A DNA stretch of 64,000 nucleotides from Brevundimonas sp. Leaf363 (GCF_001424025.1 NZ_LMPZ01000002.1:480714-544713); one strand, 5' to 3'. Shown: positions 1 through 10,733, numbered from the stretch's first letter. The notes: generated by a model not told the origin, from the sequence alone. A program made the numbers and translations.

Positions 1-410
1 CTGTTGCGCGGCGGGACGCCGGCCTGCCACTCGGCCTGGCTGGCCATGATCTGGTGGACCACGTCAAAATATTTGTCATCGCCGGCGCAACGGGCGATCA
101 GGAAGCCGGCGACGCCGACGTCCGGCATGGCGGTCAGGTACTCGCGGAAGACGTAGCGCACCTTGTTGGTGTCGACGTACTTGGCCTTGAACTGCGGCCA
201 GACGTCCCGCTGCCATTCAGCGCAGTGGGTGCAGGTGACCGAGGCGTATTCGACCACGGTGACCTTGGCGCCCTCAGCGGCGCCCAGGGCCATGTCGCCC
301 GTCGTCGCCGCGTCGCCGCCACCGCAGCCGGCCACCAGGGCCATCGAGGCCAGGGCGACGCCTGTCAGGGCCGCGCGGCGGCTCATGGCCGCATATTTGA
401 ACTCGGGCAT
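1..410 (-). CDS. DsbA-like thiol oxidoreductase lipoprotein (C-terminus cut by window edge)
   Basis: Only the N-terminal part of about 136 residues is present, because the gene runs off the left edge. It begins with a short positively charged stretch, a hydrophobic segment and a lipobox (LVAGC), so it is probably an exported lipoprotein. A thioredoxin-fold start follows (VTVVEYASVTCTHC), where CTHC is the redox CXXC motif of the DsbA family. The family forms or shuffles disulfides in the periplasm. The chosen ATG at 410 has GGGAGG just upstream; an in-frame ATG at 386 is the alternative. It lies downstream of dciA on the same strand, 112 bases away. In many alphaproteobacteria an smc gene comes next, which cannot be seen here. 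Confidence 0.8.
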   Translation of the reverse strand, partial: MPEFKYAAMSRRAALTGVALASMALVAGCGGGDAATTGDMALGAAEGAKVTVVEYASVTCTHCAEWQRDVWPQFKAKYVDTNKVRYVFREYLTAMPDVGVAGFLIARCAGDDKYFDVVHQIMASQAEWQAGVPPRN

Positions 411-522
411 TGAGCCTCCCACAAGACGCCGGCCGCCGAGCCGAGAAAAGGCGCGACCGTTGGATGTTTCGAGAATAGGTGCGGCGGAGTTTTGTCAACG
501 GCGGCGCCTGCGGCGATTGAGG

Positions 523-1065
523 TCAGCGTGTCGTCGAGTGGCCGTGCACGGCCCGCGCCAGTTTGCTTAGCGCCGCCTTCAAGTCGTCAGGCGCGCCTTC
601 CACCGACGCCTCGATCTCGCGCTCGACCGAGGCGGGCAGGGGCGTGGCGCGGGGGCGGGCCGGGGCGGCGGCCTTGGGCAGAGGTTTGACCGGGCCCTGG
701 GCGATGCGCAGACGGTCCACGGCGCCGGCGCCGAGAAACAGGTTCACGCGCGACAGGATCTCGGCCGACTGGTGCTGGACCAGTAGAGCGGCGGGGCCAG
801 CGACGCGCAGCTCCAGCACGCCGGGGGCGCCGCCTCGTCCCTTGGTCAGCTTCTGCGGGCGGGTGACGGCAGCCAGTCGGTCGCCGACGATCTCGCGCCA
901 GCGGGTCTCCAAAGCGCCGGCGCCCTTGCCGAAGCGGTCGTCCAGTTGGCGGATCAACGGGGCCAGCGACCGCCCAGCCGGCGGCGGCGGGCGCAGGGGC
1001 GGCCGCGTGCGGCGCCGCGCCAGGATTTCGCGCGCCTCGCTTTCGGTAGGAAGGGTCCGCCGCAT
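523..1065 (-). CDS. dciA: DUF721 protein, DciA-type replicative helicase loader
   Basis: This 180-residue protein has the DUF721 pattern: a basic, Pro/Arg-rich N-terminus, then a core resembling a KH fold (about residues 50-125, from the LIRQLDDRFG stretch through the QHQSAEILSRVNLFLG stretch), and a Pro/Ala/Lys tail. DciA is the ancestral loader of the DnaB helicase in bacteria that lack DnaC or DnaI. The role rests on family knowledge, not on a catalytic motif. It is divergent from mutY with only 18 bases between the two start codons, so both promoters must lie in or across the neighbouring gene. The arrangement mutY/DUF721/DsbA-like is common in alphaproteobacteria. Confidence 0.78.
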   Translation of the reverse strand: MRRTLPTESEAREILARRRTRPPLRPPPPAGRSLAPLIRQLDDRFGKGAGALETRWREIVGDRLAAVTRPQKLTKGRGGAPGVLELRVAGPAALLVQHQSAEILSRVNLFLGAGAVDRLRIAQGPVKPLPKAAAPARPRATPLPASVEREIEASVEGAPDDLKAALSKLARAVHGHSTTR

Positions 1066-1083
1066 CCGTCCTATATAGCGGCC

Positions 1084-2112
1084 GTGACCTCTGACGTCTC
1101 CGCCCAGAAAACAAACCTGCGTACAGCGCTGCTCGACTGGTACGACGCTCATGCACGCAGCCTGGCGTGGCGCCGCCCGCCGGGATCGGTTGCGCCGATC
1201 GATCCGTACCGCGTGTGGCTGTCCGAGGTGATGCTGCAGCAGACGACCACGCCGCATGCGACTCCCTATTTCCTCAGCTTCACCGAGCGGTGGTCTACGG
1301 TGCGCGATCTGGCGGCGGTCGAGGACGCCGATCTGATGGCCGCCTGGGCGGGGCTGGGATATTACGCCCGCGCGCGCAATCTGCTGGCCTGCGCACGCGC
1401 GGTGGCCAGCCTGCACGACGGCAGGTTTCCGGGGACGGAGGCCGAACTGCTGAACCTGCCGGGCGTCGGCGCCTATACGGCCGCTGCGGTAGCGGCCATC
1501 GCCTTCGACCAGCCGGCCAATGTGGTCGACGGCAATGTCGAGCGGGTCATGGCGCGGCTGTTCCGGGTCGAGACGCCGCTGCCCGCCGCCAAGCCGGAGT
1601 TGAAGCGGCTGGCCGCCGGGCTGGTGACGCCGGATCGCGCCGGCGACTGGCCGCAAGCCCTGATGGATCTGGGGGCGACGGTGTGCCGGCCGGGGCGGCC
1701 GCTGTGCGAGGCGTGCCCGCTGACGGCGTGGTGCGCCGCCTATCAGGCCGGCGACCCGCAGGCCTATCCGAAGAAGACGCCCAAGGCGGCGCGGCCGCAG
1801 CGGCACGGCGAGGTCTGGGTGCTGACGGACGCGGCCGGGCGGGTGGCGCTGGTCGAGCGGCCGGCGAAGGGCCTGCTGGGCGGCATGCTGGGCCTGCCGA
1901 CGTCGGACTGGGGCGCGGATGTTGCGCACGAACGGCCGCTGGCGACCGACTGGGAGGACGCGGGGACGGTGGAGCACGTTTTCACGCACTTCAGCCTGAG
2001 CCTGCGGGTGCTGACGGCGCGCGCCGAAGGGGGCGACTATGTCTGGCGATCCCGCGAGGCGGCGACGGCGGCCCTGCCGACGGTCTTCAAGAAGGCGCTG
2101 AAGTCCGCCTAG
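1084..2112 (+). CDS. mutY: A/G-specific adenine glycosylase MutY
   Basis: MutY removes adenine mispaired with 8-oxoguanine and so prevents G:C to T:A changes. The 342-residue product shows the whole family layout: the helical glycosylase domain with catalytic Glu48 in SEVMLQQTT, a helix-hairpin-helix loop LPGVGAYTA (about 124-133), the catalytic Asp149 in VVDGN, and a [4Fe-4S] site with Cys201, 208, 211 and 217 (spacing 6-2-5). A NUDIX-like C-terminal domain with HVFTHFSL follows; it recognises 8-oxoG. The GTG at 1084 is chosen because it is the first in-frame start clear of dciA. Longer upstream reading would run into dciA. Confidence 0.96.
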   Translation: MTSDVSAQKTNLRTALLDWYDAHARSLAWRRPPGSVAPIDPYRVWLSEVMLQQTTTPHATPYFLSFTERWSTVRDLAAVEDADLMAAWAGLGYYARARNLLACARAVASLHDGRFPGTEAELLNLPGVGAYTAAAVAAIAFDQPANVVDGNVERVMARLFRVETPLPAAKPELKRLAAGLVTPDRAGDWPQALMDLGATVCRPGRPLCEACPLTAWCAAYQAGDPQAYPKKTPKAARPQRHGEVWVLTDAAGRVALVERPAKGLLGGMLGLPTSDWGADVAHERPLATDWEDAGTVEHVFTHFSLSLRVLTARAEGGDYVWRSREAATAALPTVFKKALKSA

Positions 2113-2155
2113 TCCCCAGCCAATCCTGCACGGCATTGCCCGAATAGGATGCCGA

Positions 2156-4303
2156 TTAACGCAACGTCCGAACCTGAACCTCGCCGCGCTTGTTGCTGGG
2201 CGTGACCACGACGTGGTTGTCCACGCGCTGGAAGACGAGGTCCAGATGCGCGTCGCCGATCTGAAGGTTGGTGACGTTCAGGCGGTCGATGCCGTTGGGC
2301 AGGTGAGGCGACGAGATATCGACCCGCTTTTCAATCGCGTCGATGCTGACGCCCAGCGAGGCCTGAAGCATCAGGAAGACCGACCCGGCCGCCCAGGCCT
2401 GGGGCAGGCAGGCGACGGGATAGGCGATCGGCGGTTCGCCTGCTTCGCGTTTGAAGCCGCAGAACAGCTCGGGCAGGCGCATCTGGAAATGGGACGCCGC
2501 GCCGTAGATTTCGCCCAGCAGCAGCGCCACGGCCTCGCGTTCGCCGTACTGAGCCATGCCGGCGGCGCCCAGCGCCGTGTCGTGCGGCCAGACCGAGCCG
2601 TTGTGGTAGCTCATCGGATTGAAGCGCGGCTGGCCGGTCGCCAAAGTCCGCACGCCCCAGCCCGATCGAAACTCGTGGCTCAGCAAGCGGCGTGTGACCT
2701 TCTCCGCCCGCTCGCGCGAGGGCAGGCCGGTGAACAGCAGGTGGCCGGCGTTGGAGGCGATGGCGCGGCACTGCTGGCCGTCGCCGTCCAGGGCGACGGC
2801 GTAGAAGCCCTCGTCATCCATCCAGTAACGCTCCTCGACCAGTCGGCGGGTCGACTCGGCCTTCGCCAGCCATTCGTCGGCGCGTTCATCCTTCAGCGCG
2901 GCGCCCAGATCGGCCATCGCCTTCCAGGCCGCGTAGGCATAGCCCTGAACTTCCAGAAGGGCGATCGGTCCCTTGGGGAAGCGGCCGTCGGAATGGAAGA
3001 TACTGTCTTCGCTATCCTTCCAGCCCTGATTCGACAGGCCGGTGTCGGCGCCCCGCTGATAGCTGATGAAGCCGTCGCCGTTTGCGTCCCCGTAGTCCCG
3101 CATCCAGCCGGTCGCCGCGATCAGGTGGGGCCACAGCCGTTTGATCGTCTCCAGATCGCCCGTGCGTCGGGCGTAGGCGCCGGCCAGGGCGACGAACAGG
3201 CAGGTCGTATCGACGCCGCCGTAGTAGAGATGGAAGGGCACTTCACCCAGCGCGCTCATCTCGCCGCCTCGCGTCTCGTGCATGATCTTGCCGGGGGCGC
3301 TGTCCTGGAAGGCGGAGACTTCCGTCGCCTGTCGCGCCGCCAGGTAGGTCAGAACACCGCGCGCGAGCGATGGATCGAGCCACAGCATCTGCCAGGCCGT
3401 GATGATGCCGTCGCGGCCAAACGGGGTCGAGAACCAGGGAATGCCGGCGTAGGGATAGGGGCCGGTCGGCAGGTCGGTCGTCAGCAGGGCGACGTCGGCT
3501 CGCGACTGGTCCAGCCAGTCGTTGAAGCGCGGACTGCGGGGGCCGCGCACCGATGCGCCGCGGCGCCGCTTGACGCGCATCGCCAGTCGCGCCGCCACGG
3601 CGTTGACCCTGAAGCGGTGGGCGTCAGGCGTATCGCAGGCATCGACGCCGCATTCGATGAACAGGTCCATCGAACGGCCCTTGGGCAGGCTGAACATGAA
3701 CTCGGCGCGCTGGCCCGTCAGGCGCGCGGGCGGCTCGGAGAAGGCCAGGCAGCTGGAGCGGGTGACGCCGTCCAAGCCCTCGTACCTAAAGTTCACGCGG
3801 CGGCCGTCGTGCGTCGGCGCGTCGGACTTGCCGCGTTTGGCCCGGGGGGTACCGCGCACCTGGAAGATGTCGGCGAAGTCGGCCCCGAAGTCGAAGGCCA
3901 GCGGCAGCAGAATGTCCTCCACTCCGTGGTTGACCATGCGCACCCGCTCGAACATTCGCCGATCCCAGAGAAAGCGGCGTCGTTCGATGTGCAGCACCCC
4001 CGCCGGGGCCGACCGGCCACCCATCGGCGGCAGCGGCCGATTGGTCGTGTGGCAGGAGAAGAAGACGTTATCCTGCGACACGCCGGAGCTGAGCTTCGAC
4101 GGCTTGGCCAGACCCACGCTCATGACAAACCGGGACAGGACGCGTGTGTCGTGGACGAACAGGCCGTCGGCCCCGCCCTTCAGGTCGCCCCATGTGTCCG
4201 CAACCATGAACAGGTCGTCGGACTTCAGCGTCATCAGCTGATCCAGACCGCCGGTCTCGGTCAGTTCTGATGCGGAAACCGATACGGAATAGGCGTCGTC
4301 CAT
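2156..4303 (-). CDS. Glycogen-debranching-type glucosidase (amylo-alpha-1,6-glucosidase family)
   Basis: This 715-residue protein has an N-terminal glycogen-debranching (GDE_N-bis type) beta domain. It begins near DDLFMVADTWGD and contains FVHDTRVLSRF. The second half is an (alpha/alpha)6-barrel glucosidase domain with WFSTPFGRDGI, GSVWPHDTALGA and CLPQAWAAGS. Such enzymes hydrolyse alpha-glucosidic branches of glycogen-like or intracellular glucans. No signal peptide is seen, so it is probably cytoplasmic. A GT4 glycosyltransferase lies upstream on the same strand, and this pairing suggests a shared role in glucan or glycoside turnover. The exact substrate cannot be read from sequence. It converges with mutY, 43 bases apart. 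Confidence 0.85.
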   Translation of the reverse strand: MDDAYSVSVSASELTETGGLDQLMTLKSDDLFMVADTWGDLKGGADGLFVHDTRVLSRFVMSVGLAKPSKLSSGVSQDNVFFSCHTTNRPLPPMGGRSAPAGVLHIERRRFLWDRRMFERVRMVNHGVEDILLPLAFDFGADFADIFQVRGTPRAKRGKSDAPTHDGRRVNFRYEGLDGVTRSSCLAFSEPPARLTGQRAEFMFSLPKGRSMDLFIECGVDACDTPDAHRFRVNAVAARLAMRVKRRRGASVRGPRSPRFNDWLDQSRADVALLTTDLPTGPYPYAGIPWFSTPFGRDGIITAWQMLWLDPSLARGVLTYLAARQATEVSAFQDSAPGKIMHETRGGEMSALGEVPFHLYYGGVDTTCLFVALAGAYARRTGDLETIKRLWPHLIAATGWMRDYGDANGDGFISYQRGADTGLSNQGWKDSEDSIFHSDGRFPKGPIALLEVQGYAYAAWKAMADLGAALKDERADEWLAKAESTRRLVEERYWMDDEGFYAVALDGDGQQCRAIASNAGHLLFTGLPSRERAEKVTRRLLSHEFRSGWGVRTLATGQPRFNPMSYHNGSVWPHDTALGAAGMAQYGEREAVALLLGEIYGAASHFQMRLPELFCGFKREAGEPPIAYPVACLPQAWAAGSVFLMLQASLGVSIDAIEKRVDISSPHLPNGIDRLNVTNLQIGDAHLDLVFQRVDNHVVVTPSNKRGEVQVRTLR

Positions 4304-4393
4304 CCGACCTCTCTAAGCCCAAGTTGGGGGCGCTGTCGTCCCGGAGCGTTTCACCCGATTGCGGACGCTTAGTGGCCGCTTGCTGACATAATG

Positions 4394-4424
4394 AGGCGGC
4401 GGCGAAGAGGTTTCGCCGCCGCCT
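4394..4424 (-). terminator. Strong hairpin between the GT4 gene and the debranching gene
   Basis: A perfect 13-base-pair inverted repeat (4394-4406 with 4412-4424) encloses a 5-base loop. On the minus strand it lies 26 bases past the stop codon of the GT4 gene and about 90 bases before the start of the debranching gene. No clear U-run follows, so it could be a partial terminator or an mRNA-stabilising hairpin that lowers expression of the second gene. Confidence 0.55.
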
Positions 4425-4450
4425 GGAACTCTGGCGCTATCTCGCGCCGA

Positions 4451-5563
4451 TCAGCCGGCGATCGCGAACGACCGTTCTTCCAGCGGACGCAGCGGCGTGA
4501 CCACGTCCACCAGCGGCTTTTCGGCGAACGGGCGCTTGGCCAGGAGGTCGCCGTAGACGTCCACATACCGGCGCGCCATCGCCGTGGCCGAGAAGCGCAG
4601 TTCGAATCGAGCCCGCACCGCCTCGCGGTCCAGCAGGTGCACGCGATCGGCGGCCGCGATGGCCTGCTCCATCGTGTCGACCAGGAAGCCCGTGGCGCCG
4701 TCCTCGATGACTTCCGTCGTCGAGCCGCAGCGGAAGGCGACGACCGGCGTGCCGCAGGCCATCGCCTCGATCATCACCAGGCCGAAGGGCTCGGGCCAGT
4801 CGATGGGGAACAGCAGGGCGTCGGCGCCGCCCAGGAAATCCGACTTTTGGTGGTCGCCGATCTCGCCGATGAACTCGATCAGGGGGTTGCCGTCGACCAG
4901 CGGCTTGATGGTTTCTTCCCAGTACAGCTTGTCGGCGGCGTCGACCTTCGCGGCCATCTTCAGGCGCCGGCCCAGCTTTGTGGCGATCTCGATGGCGCGG
5001 TCGGGGCGCTTCTCGGGCGAGATGCGGCCCAGGAACGCCAGGTAGCCATCCGACTTGGCGTGGAACTTGTACTGCTCGGCCGGCATGCCGTGATGCACGG
5101 TGGCCTTCCAGTTCGCGAAGCTGAGCGGCTTGCGCTGATCGTCCGAAATCGAGATCAGGCCGAACTCGCCCCAACGCTTGTAGACCGGGGCCAGGTCTTT
5201 CATGTCCAGCCGGCCGTGCAGGGTGGTCAGCGTCTTGTCCGCGACCTGCCTGAACAGCGGGAAGTGGATCATGTCGGTGTGGAAGTGGATGATGTCGAAG
5301 TCGTCGGCCCGGTCCAGCACTTCGCCCAGCATGGACATGTGCGCGGCCAGGTCGGACTTCAGCGGCGCAGGGTCCAGCCGGATCGCCTGATCGCGCACCG
5401 GCACGAGACGCGCCTTCGTCTGGGCGTCGGCGCTGGCGAACAGGGTGACCTCGTGACCCAGATCGACCAGGGCGTCCGTCAGGTGGGCGACGACCCGTTC
5501 CGTGCCGCCGTACAGCTTCGGAGGGACGGCCTCGTAAAGCGGAGTGACCTGGGCGATCTTCAT
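4451..5563 (-). CDS. Glycosyltransferase family 4 protein
   Basis: The 370-residue product has a GT-B fold. The N-terminal part begins MKIAQVTPLYEAVPPKLYGG and holds the glycine-rich GGTERVV stretch. The C-terminal domain carries the GT4 nucleotide-sugar signature EPFGLVMIEAMACGTPVV (E-x7-E) and continues TTEVIEDGATGFLV. Such retaining enzymes transfer a sugar from an NDP-sugar to an acceptor. No membrane segment or signal is evident. The start at 5563 was chosen over an in-frame ATG at 5587 because homology starts at MKIAQV and GGAG lies about ten bases upstream. It is upstream of the debranching gene on the same strand; donor and acceptor are unknown. Confidence 0.87.
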   Translation of the reverse strand: MKIAQVTPLYEAVPPKLYGGTERVVAHLTDALVDLGHEVTLFASADAQTKARLVPVRDQAIRLDPAPLKSDLAAHMSMLGEVLDRADDFDIIHFHTDMIHFPLFRQVADKTLTTLHGRLDMKDLAPVYKRWGEFGLISISDDQRKPLSFANWKATVHHGMPAEQYKFHAKSDGYLAFLGRISPEKRPDRAIEIATKLGRRLKMAAKVDAADKLYWEETIKPLVDGNPLIEFIGEIGDHQKSDFLGGADALLFPIDWPEPFGLVMIEAMACGTPVVAFRCGSTTEVIEDGATGFLVDTMEQAIAAADRVHLLDREAVRARFELRFSATAMARRYVDVYGDLLAKRPFAEKPLVDVVTPLRPLEERSFAIAG

Positions 5564-5703
5564 GTTTTGCGAGCTCCGACCCCCCAAGCGGGGCCGTATG
5601 GATCAATGATCTCGCAGCTGCGAAGTTCCCGCCGGCGGCAGGAATATTTCAACGATCTTGGCGGCTTACTCGCTGAAGTCTGTCGGCTGGCGTACCAAGG
5701 TCA

Positions 5704-6840
<1,137 letters not shown>

Positions 6841-6868
6841 CCGACGGGCGAGGTCGGAGATGAGAATG

Positions 6869-6898
6869 CGCCCGGCGCCGATCGAACGGGGCCGGGCG
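6869..6898 (-). terminator. Hairpin downstream of the catalase gene
   Basis: Eight-base-pair arms (6869-6876 and 6891-6898, CGCCCGGC with GCCGGGCG) enclose a 14-base loop. The hairpin begins 6 bases past the catalase stop on the minus strand. No strong U-run follows. It sits between catalase and the CtrA box of ccrM, so it may insulate ccrM from catalase transcription. Confidence 0.5.
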
Positions 6899-6904
6899 AC
6901 AGGT

Positions 6905-8986
6905 TCAGGCCAGCATGCGCACCTTGGGCTCGCGATCCCACTGACGGGTGCGGGCCGGGGTCAACCAGGCGTCGGCGCCGTCAGAAAGATCGACCACGCC
7001 CGCGTCAGCCTCGACGTTCGCCTTGTCCAGCAGGGGCTGAGCCTCCGGCGTATGGCCGATGGCCTTCAGGTGGGCGAAGGCGTGGGCGGCGAAGTCGACC
7101 GCCGCGCTTTCCTTGAGCAGCTCGGCGCAACCCGCTTCCGACAGCACCAGCGCCACGGCGTCGAAGACGACGGAGGGCGTGCCGGCCAGTTGGCCATCGG
7201 CCTTCAGCTTCTTGCCGCCCTTCAGGGTGACGCCGCCGATCTTGGGGGCGACGATCTTGACGATGGCGCCATCCGCCTCGGCCGCGGCCTTCACCGCCTC
7301 GACCACCGCGCCGTCCGCGCCGTCGGTGACCAGGATGCCGACCGCCCGGCCCTTCAGGGTGTCGGGGTATTTGCCGACGATGCGCAGGGCGGGCGAGGCG
7401 TCCATATCAAACGGCTCGCTCGCAGCCGCATTGGCGGCCGGAAGCTTGACGTTCAGACCGTCCGCCACGCGCTGGGCCAGGCTTGCATCCACGTTCTGGA
7501 GATTGCCCAGCACGCGATCGCGCACGTGGTCCAGCGTCACCTTGGACAGTTCGAACACCAGGGCGCTGGCCAGGTGGGCCTGTTCCGGCTCTGTCTGGCT
7601 TTGGAAGAACAGGCGCGCCTGGGAATAATGGTCGGCAAAGGTCTCGGCGCGGATGCGGACCTTCGTTCCCTCGACCGGCTGTTCGAACGAACGGAAGCCG
7701 CCCTTGGGGTCTTCGCGCGGGCCGCCGTCCTCGCCCGCCTGCGAGAGGCTGTTGGGCTCATAGTTGGCGCGGCCCTTGGGGACCTGCATCTGCATCTGGC
7801 CGTCGCGTTGCATGTTCTGAAAGGGGCAGCCCTTGGCCTGGTTGATCGGGATCTGGTGGAAGTTGACCGTGCCCAGACGCGACAGCTGGGTGTCCTGGTA
7901 GGAGAACAGCCGGCCCTGCAGCAGGGGGTCTTCGGAGAAGTCGATGCCCGGCGGGATGTTGGTGGGCAGGAAGGCCACCTGCTCGGTCTCGGCGAAGAAG
8001 TTGTCGGGGTTCCGGTTCAACGTCATCGTGCCGATGACGCGCAGCGGATGCAGCTCCTCAGGGATCAGCTTGGTGGAATCCAGCACGTCGAAGGGCAGGG
8101 CGTCGGCCTCCTCCTGCGTCAGCAATTGGACCGCCAGATCCCACTCGGGGAAGTCGCCCGCGTCGATGGCCTCGAACAGGTCGCGGCGGTGGAAGTCCGG
8201 GTCGGCGCCGGCGATCTTGACCGCCTCGTCCCAGCAGGTCGACTGCGTCCCCAGGCGCGGCCGCCAGTGGAACTTCACCAGCGTCGCCTCGCCGGCCGCA
8301 TTGATCAGGCGGAAGGTGTGGACGCCGAAACCCTCGATCATGCGCAAGCTACGCGGGATGGTGCGATCCGACATCGCCCACATGATCATGTGGGTGCTCT
8401 CGGGCATCAGGCCGATGAAATCCCAGAAGGTGTCGTGGGCCGAGGCCGCCTGCGGATAGCCCCGATCCGCCTCCATCTTCACCGAGTGGATCAGGTCGGG
8501 GAACTTGATCGCGTCCTGGATGAAGAAGACCGGGATGTTGTTGCCGACGAGGTCCCAATTGCCCTCGACCGTGTACATCTTGACCGCAAAGCCGCGCACG
8601 TCGCGAGGCGTATCGACCGAGCCGGCGCCGCCTGCGACGGTCGAGAAGCGGGTGAACAGCTCGGTCTGTTTCCCGACCTCGGTCAGGATCTTGGCGGAGG
8701 TGTAGTCGGCCAGACTGTCGGTCAGCTCGAACACGCCGTGGGCGGCCGAGCCGCGCGCGTGGACGATCCGCTCGGGGATGCGCTCATGGTCGAAATGCTG
8801 GATCTTCTCGCGAAGCACGAAGTCTTCCAGCAGGTGCGGGCCGCGCGGGCCGGCCGACAGGGTGTTCTGGTTGTCGCTGACGGGGACGCCGTGGTTTGTG
8901 GTCAGGCGCGTCTCGGGCGCCGAGGCGGTCTGATGCGTCTCGCCGCCGTTTCCGGTTTCAGGCGTGGAGGTGGGTCGGCTGGCCAT
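6905..8986 (-). CDS. katE: Large-subunit (clade 2, HPII-type) catalase
   Basis: This haem enzyme breaks hydrogen peroxide into water and oxygen. The 693-residue length puts it in the large-subunit clade. Visible landmarks are the active-site His stretch (VHARGSAAHGVFE), the Asn motif (GNNIPVFFIQD), and the proximal haem Tyr motif (RLFSYQDTQLSRLG). A C-terminal DJ-1/flavodoxin-like domain (LKGRAVGILVTDGADG and onward) is typical of HPII enzymes. The start at 8986 (MASRPTS) is preferred over an in-frame ATG at 9100, because the extra N-terminus would be unusually basic and would reach into the murC upstream region. It is divergent from murC. Confidence 0.95.
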   Translation of the reverse strand: MASRPTSTPETGNGGETHQTASAPETRLTTNHGVPVSDNQNTLSAGPRGPHLLEDFVLREKIQHFDHERIPERIVHARGSAAHGVFELTDSLADYTSAKILTEVGKQTELFTRFSTVAGGAGSVDTPRDVRGFAVKMYTVEGNWDLVGNNIPVFFIQDAIKFPDLIHSVKMEADRGYPQAASAHDTFWDFIGLMPESTHMIMWAMSDRTIPRSLRMIEGFGVHTFRLINAAGEATLVKFHWRPRLGTQSTCWDEAVKIAGADPDFHRRDLFEAIDAGDFPEWDLAVQLLTQEEADALPFDVLDSTKLIPEELHPLRVIGTMTLNRNPDNFFAETEQVAFLPTNIPPGIDFSEDPLLQGRLFSYQDTQLSRLGTVNFHQIPINQAKGCPFQNMQRDGQMQMQVPKGRANYEPNSLSQAGEDGGPREDPKGGFRSFEQPVEGTKVRIRAETFADHYSQARLFFQSQTEPEQAHLASALVFELSKVTLDHVRDRVLGNLQNVDASLAQRVADGLNVKLPAANAAASEPFDMDASPALRIVGKYPDTLKGRAVGILVTDGADGAVVEAVKAAAEADGAIVKIVAPKIGGVTLKGGKKLKADGQLAGTPSVVFDAVALVLSEAGCAELLKESAAVDFAAHAFAHLKAIGHTPEAQPLLDKANVEADAGVVDLSDGADAWLTPARTRQWDREPKVRMLA

Positions 8987-9167
8987 GTTCGTCTTTCTGG
9001 TGAGACGGCGTAACGCGCCGCGATCCGCTTGTTCCCGTCGCTGTGGCGATTTGGCGCCGGTCAGGCCCTTAAATCGTACGGGGCGTCGGGCGCCCGACAT
9101 TCGACGGCGCGTTTCGGGGCGTTTCGAGACAGGTGCAATCGCCAGCGACGCTTGCTAAGCCGCCGCG

Positions 9168-10580
9168 ATGATCCAGCGCATGCGTCCCGTCCCGTTCGAG
9201 CTCGGCCCCGTCCACTTCGTCGGCATCGGCGGCATCGGTATGAGCGGGATCGCCGAGATCATGCTCAAGATCGGCTATGCGGTGCAGGGCTCCGACGCCA
9301 AGGCCAGCGCCAACACGGAACGGCTGGAAAAGCTGGGCGCCAAGGTCTTCATCGGCCACGACGCGGCCCATGTGTCCGAGGGCGTCTCGGCGGTCGTGTA
9401 TTCGACGGCGGTGAAGGCCGACAATCCGGAGATGAAGGCCGCGCGCGCGCGCCGCATCCCCCTGGTCCGGCGCGCCGAGATGCTGGCCGAGCTGATGCGG
9501 CTGCAGTTCTCGATCGCGGTGGGCGGCACCCATGGCAAGACGACGACGACCTCGATGGTCGCGGCCGTGCTGGACGCCGCCGGGCTGGACCCGACCGTAG
9601 TCAACGGCGGCATCATCAACGCCTACGGCACAAACGCCAAGGTCGGCGACGGCGACTGGATCGTGGTCGAGGCGGACGAAAGCGACGGCAGCTTCCTGCG
9701 GCTCAAATCGACGGTGGCGATCGTCACCAACATCGATCCGGAGCACCTAGACCACTACGGCGACTTCGACGCGGTGCGCCGGGCGTTTTGCGATTTTGTC
9801 GAGAATATCCCCTTCTACGGCTTCGCCGCAGTATGTCTGGACCACCCGGAGGTGCAGCGGCTGGTCTCGCAGATCGATAACCGGCGGCTGGTGACCTACG
9901 GCGTCAATCCGCAGGCCATGGTGCGGGCCGAAAACTGCGACATGGCGGCGGATGGCTGCCGCTTCGACGTGGTGATCCAGAATGGCGAGACCGTTCGGAT
10001 CGAGGGTCTGCACCTGCCGATGGCCGGTTGGCACAATGTCTCCAACGCCCTGGCCGCCATCGCCGTGGCGCATGAGATGGACGTCTCGGGCGAGGCTATC
10101 AAGGCGGGCCTGGCCGGGTTCGGCGGGGTGAAGCGGCGCTTCACGACCACGGGCGTGGCGCACGGCGTCCGCATCGTCGACGACTACGGGCACCATCCGG
10201 TGGAGATCGCGGCGGTGCTGAAGGCCGCGCGTCAGGTGACGGCCGGACGGGTCATCGCTGTGGTCCAGCCGCACCGCTACACGCGGCTGCGCGACCTGAT
10301 GGAGGACTTCTCGACGTCCTTCTCCGATGCCGACGCCGTGCTGGTGGCGGACGTCTATCCGGCCGGCGAGGCGCCGATCGAGGGGGTGGACAAGCATGCC
10401 CTGGTCGAGGGCATCCGCCGCTATGGCCATCGCCAGGTCCATCCACTGGAGAACGCCGCCGTCCTGCCGCGCGTCATCAAGGACGAGGCGAAGGAGGGCG
10501 ATCTGGTCGTCCTGCTGGGCGCCGGCGACATCACCAGCTGGGCCTACGCCCTGCCGGCGCAGCTTGAGGCGCTGGGGTGA
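9168..10580 (+). CDS. murC: UDP-N-acetylmuramate--L-alanine ligase MurC
   Basis: MurC adds L-alanine to UDP-MurNAc, the first peptide step of peptidoglycan precursor synthesis in the cytoplasm. The 470-residue protein shows [10 protein letters not shown] (N-terminal nucleotide-sugar site), the ATP-binding P-loop [10 protein letters not shown], the central [11 protein letters not shown] stretch and [10 protein letters not shown], which are all Mur-ligase landmarks. It starts the murC-murB-ddl-ftsQAZ run. Upstream lies catalase on the other strand, so the usual 5' part of this cluster (murG, ftsW, murD and so on) is not adjacent here. A GFA gene and an inverted repeat separate it from murB. Confidence 0.98.
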   Translation: MIQRMRPVPFELGPVHFVGIGGIGMSGIAEIMLKIGYAVQGSDAKASANTERLEKLGAKVFIGHDAAHVSEGVSAVVYSTAVKADNPEMKAARARRIPLVRRAEMLAELMRLQFSIAVGGTHGKTTTTSMVAAVLDAAGLDPTVVNGGIINAYGTNAKVGDGDWIVVEADESDGSFLRLKSTVAIVTNIDPEHLDHYGDFDAVRRAFCDFVENIPFYGFAAVCLDHPEVQRLVSQIDNRRLVTYGVNPQAMVRAENCDMAADGCRFDVVIQNGETVRIEGLHLPMAGWHNVSNALAAIAVAHEMDVSGEAIKAGLAGFGGVKRRFTTTGVAHGVRIVDDYGHHPVEIAAVLKAARQVTAGRVIAVVQPHRYTRLRDLMEDFSTSFSDADAVLVADVYPAGEAPIEGVDKHALVEGIRRYGHRQVHPLENAAVLPRVIKDEAKEGDLVVLLGAGDITSWAYALPAQLEALG

Positions 10581-10591
10581 AGCTCGCCCTT

Positions 10592-10733
10592 CTTTCGTCA
10601 TCCCCCGACTTGATCGGGGGACCGAGCGGCGCGCGAGAGCGCGAACCTGTCGAGGGCGCGCCCGCCGAACGATCGCCTTCGGCGCCGCCTTGTCCCCCGG
10701 TCTCCGCTTCGCTCCGCCGGGGGATGACGAAAG
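10592..10733. repeat. Inverted-repeat element (CTTTCGTCATCCCCCG ends) between murC and the GFA gene
   Basis: The 142-base element has perfect 16-base inverted ends at 10592-10607 and 10718-10733. The left end also forms its own hairpin (10602-10608 with 10614-10620, CCCCCGA and TCGGGGG). The CATCCCCGACTTGATCGGGG theme is, from memory, a common dispersed palindrome of alphaproteobacterial genomes. No ORF is present. It sits 12 bases after murC and 13 bases before the GFA gene, so it could act as a terminator for murC or mark an insertion. Confidence 0.75.

Noticed and set aside
2213..4270. Long open frame (685 codons) opposite the debranching gene
   Set aside because: It is the mirror of a GC-rich real gene, has no recognisable domain, and the minus-strand gene has clear family motifs. 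Similar shadows at 6860-9013 and 50367-52949 were dropped for the same reason.
4590..4625. GTTCGAATCGAGCCC stretch resembling a tRNA T-arm
   Set aside because: It lies within the GT4 coding sequence and no acceptor stem, D-arm or anticodon arm can be built around it.
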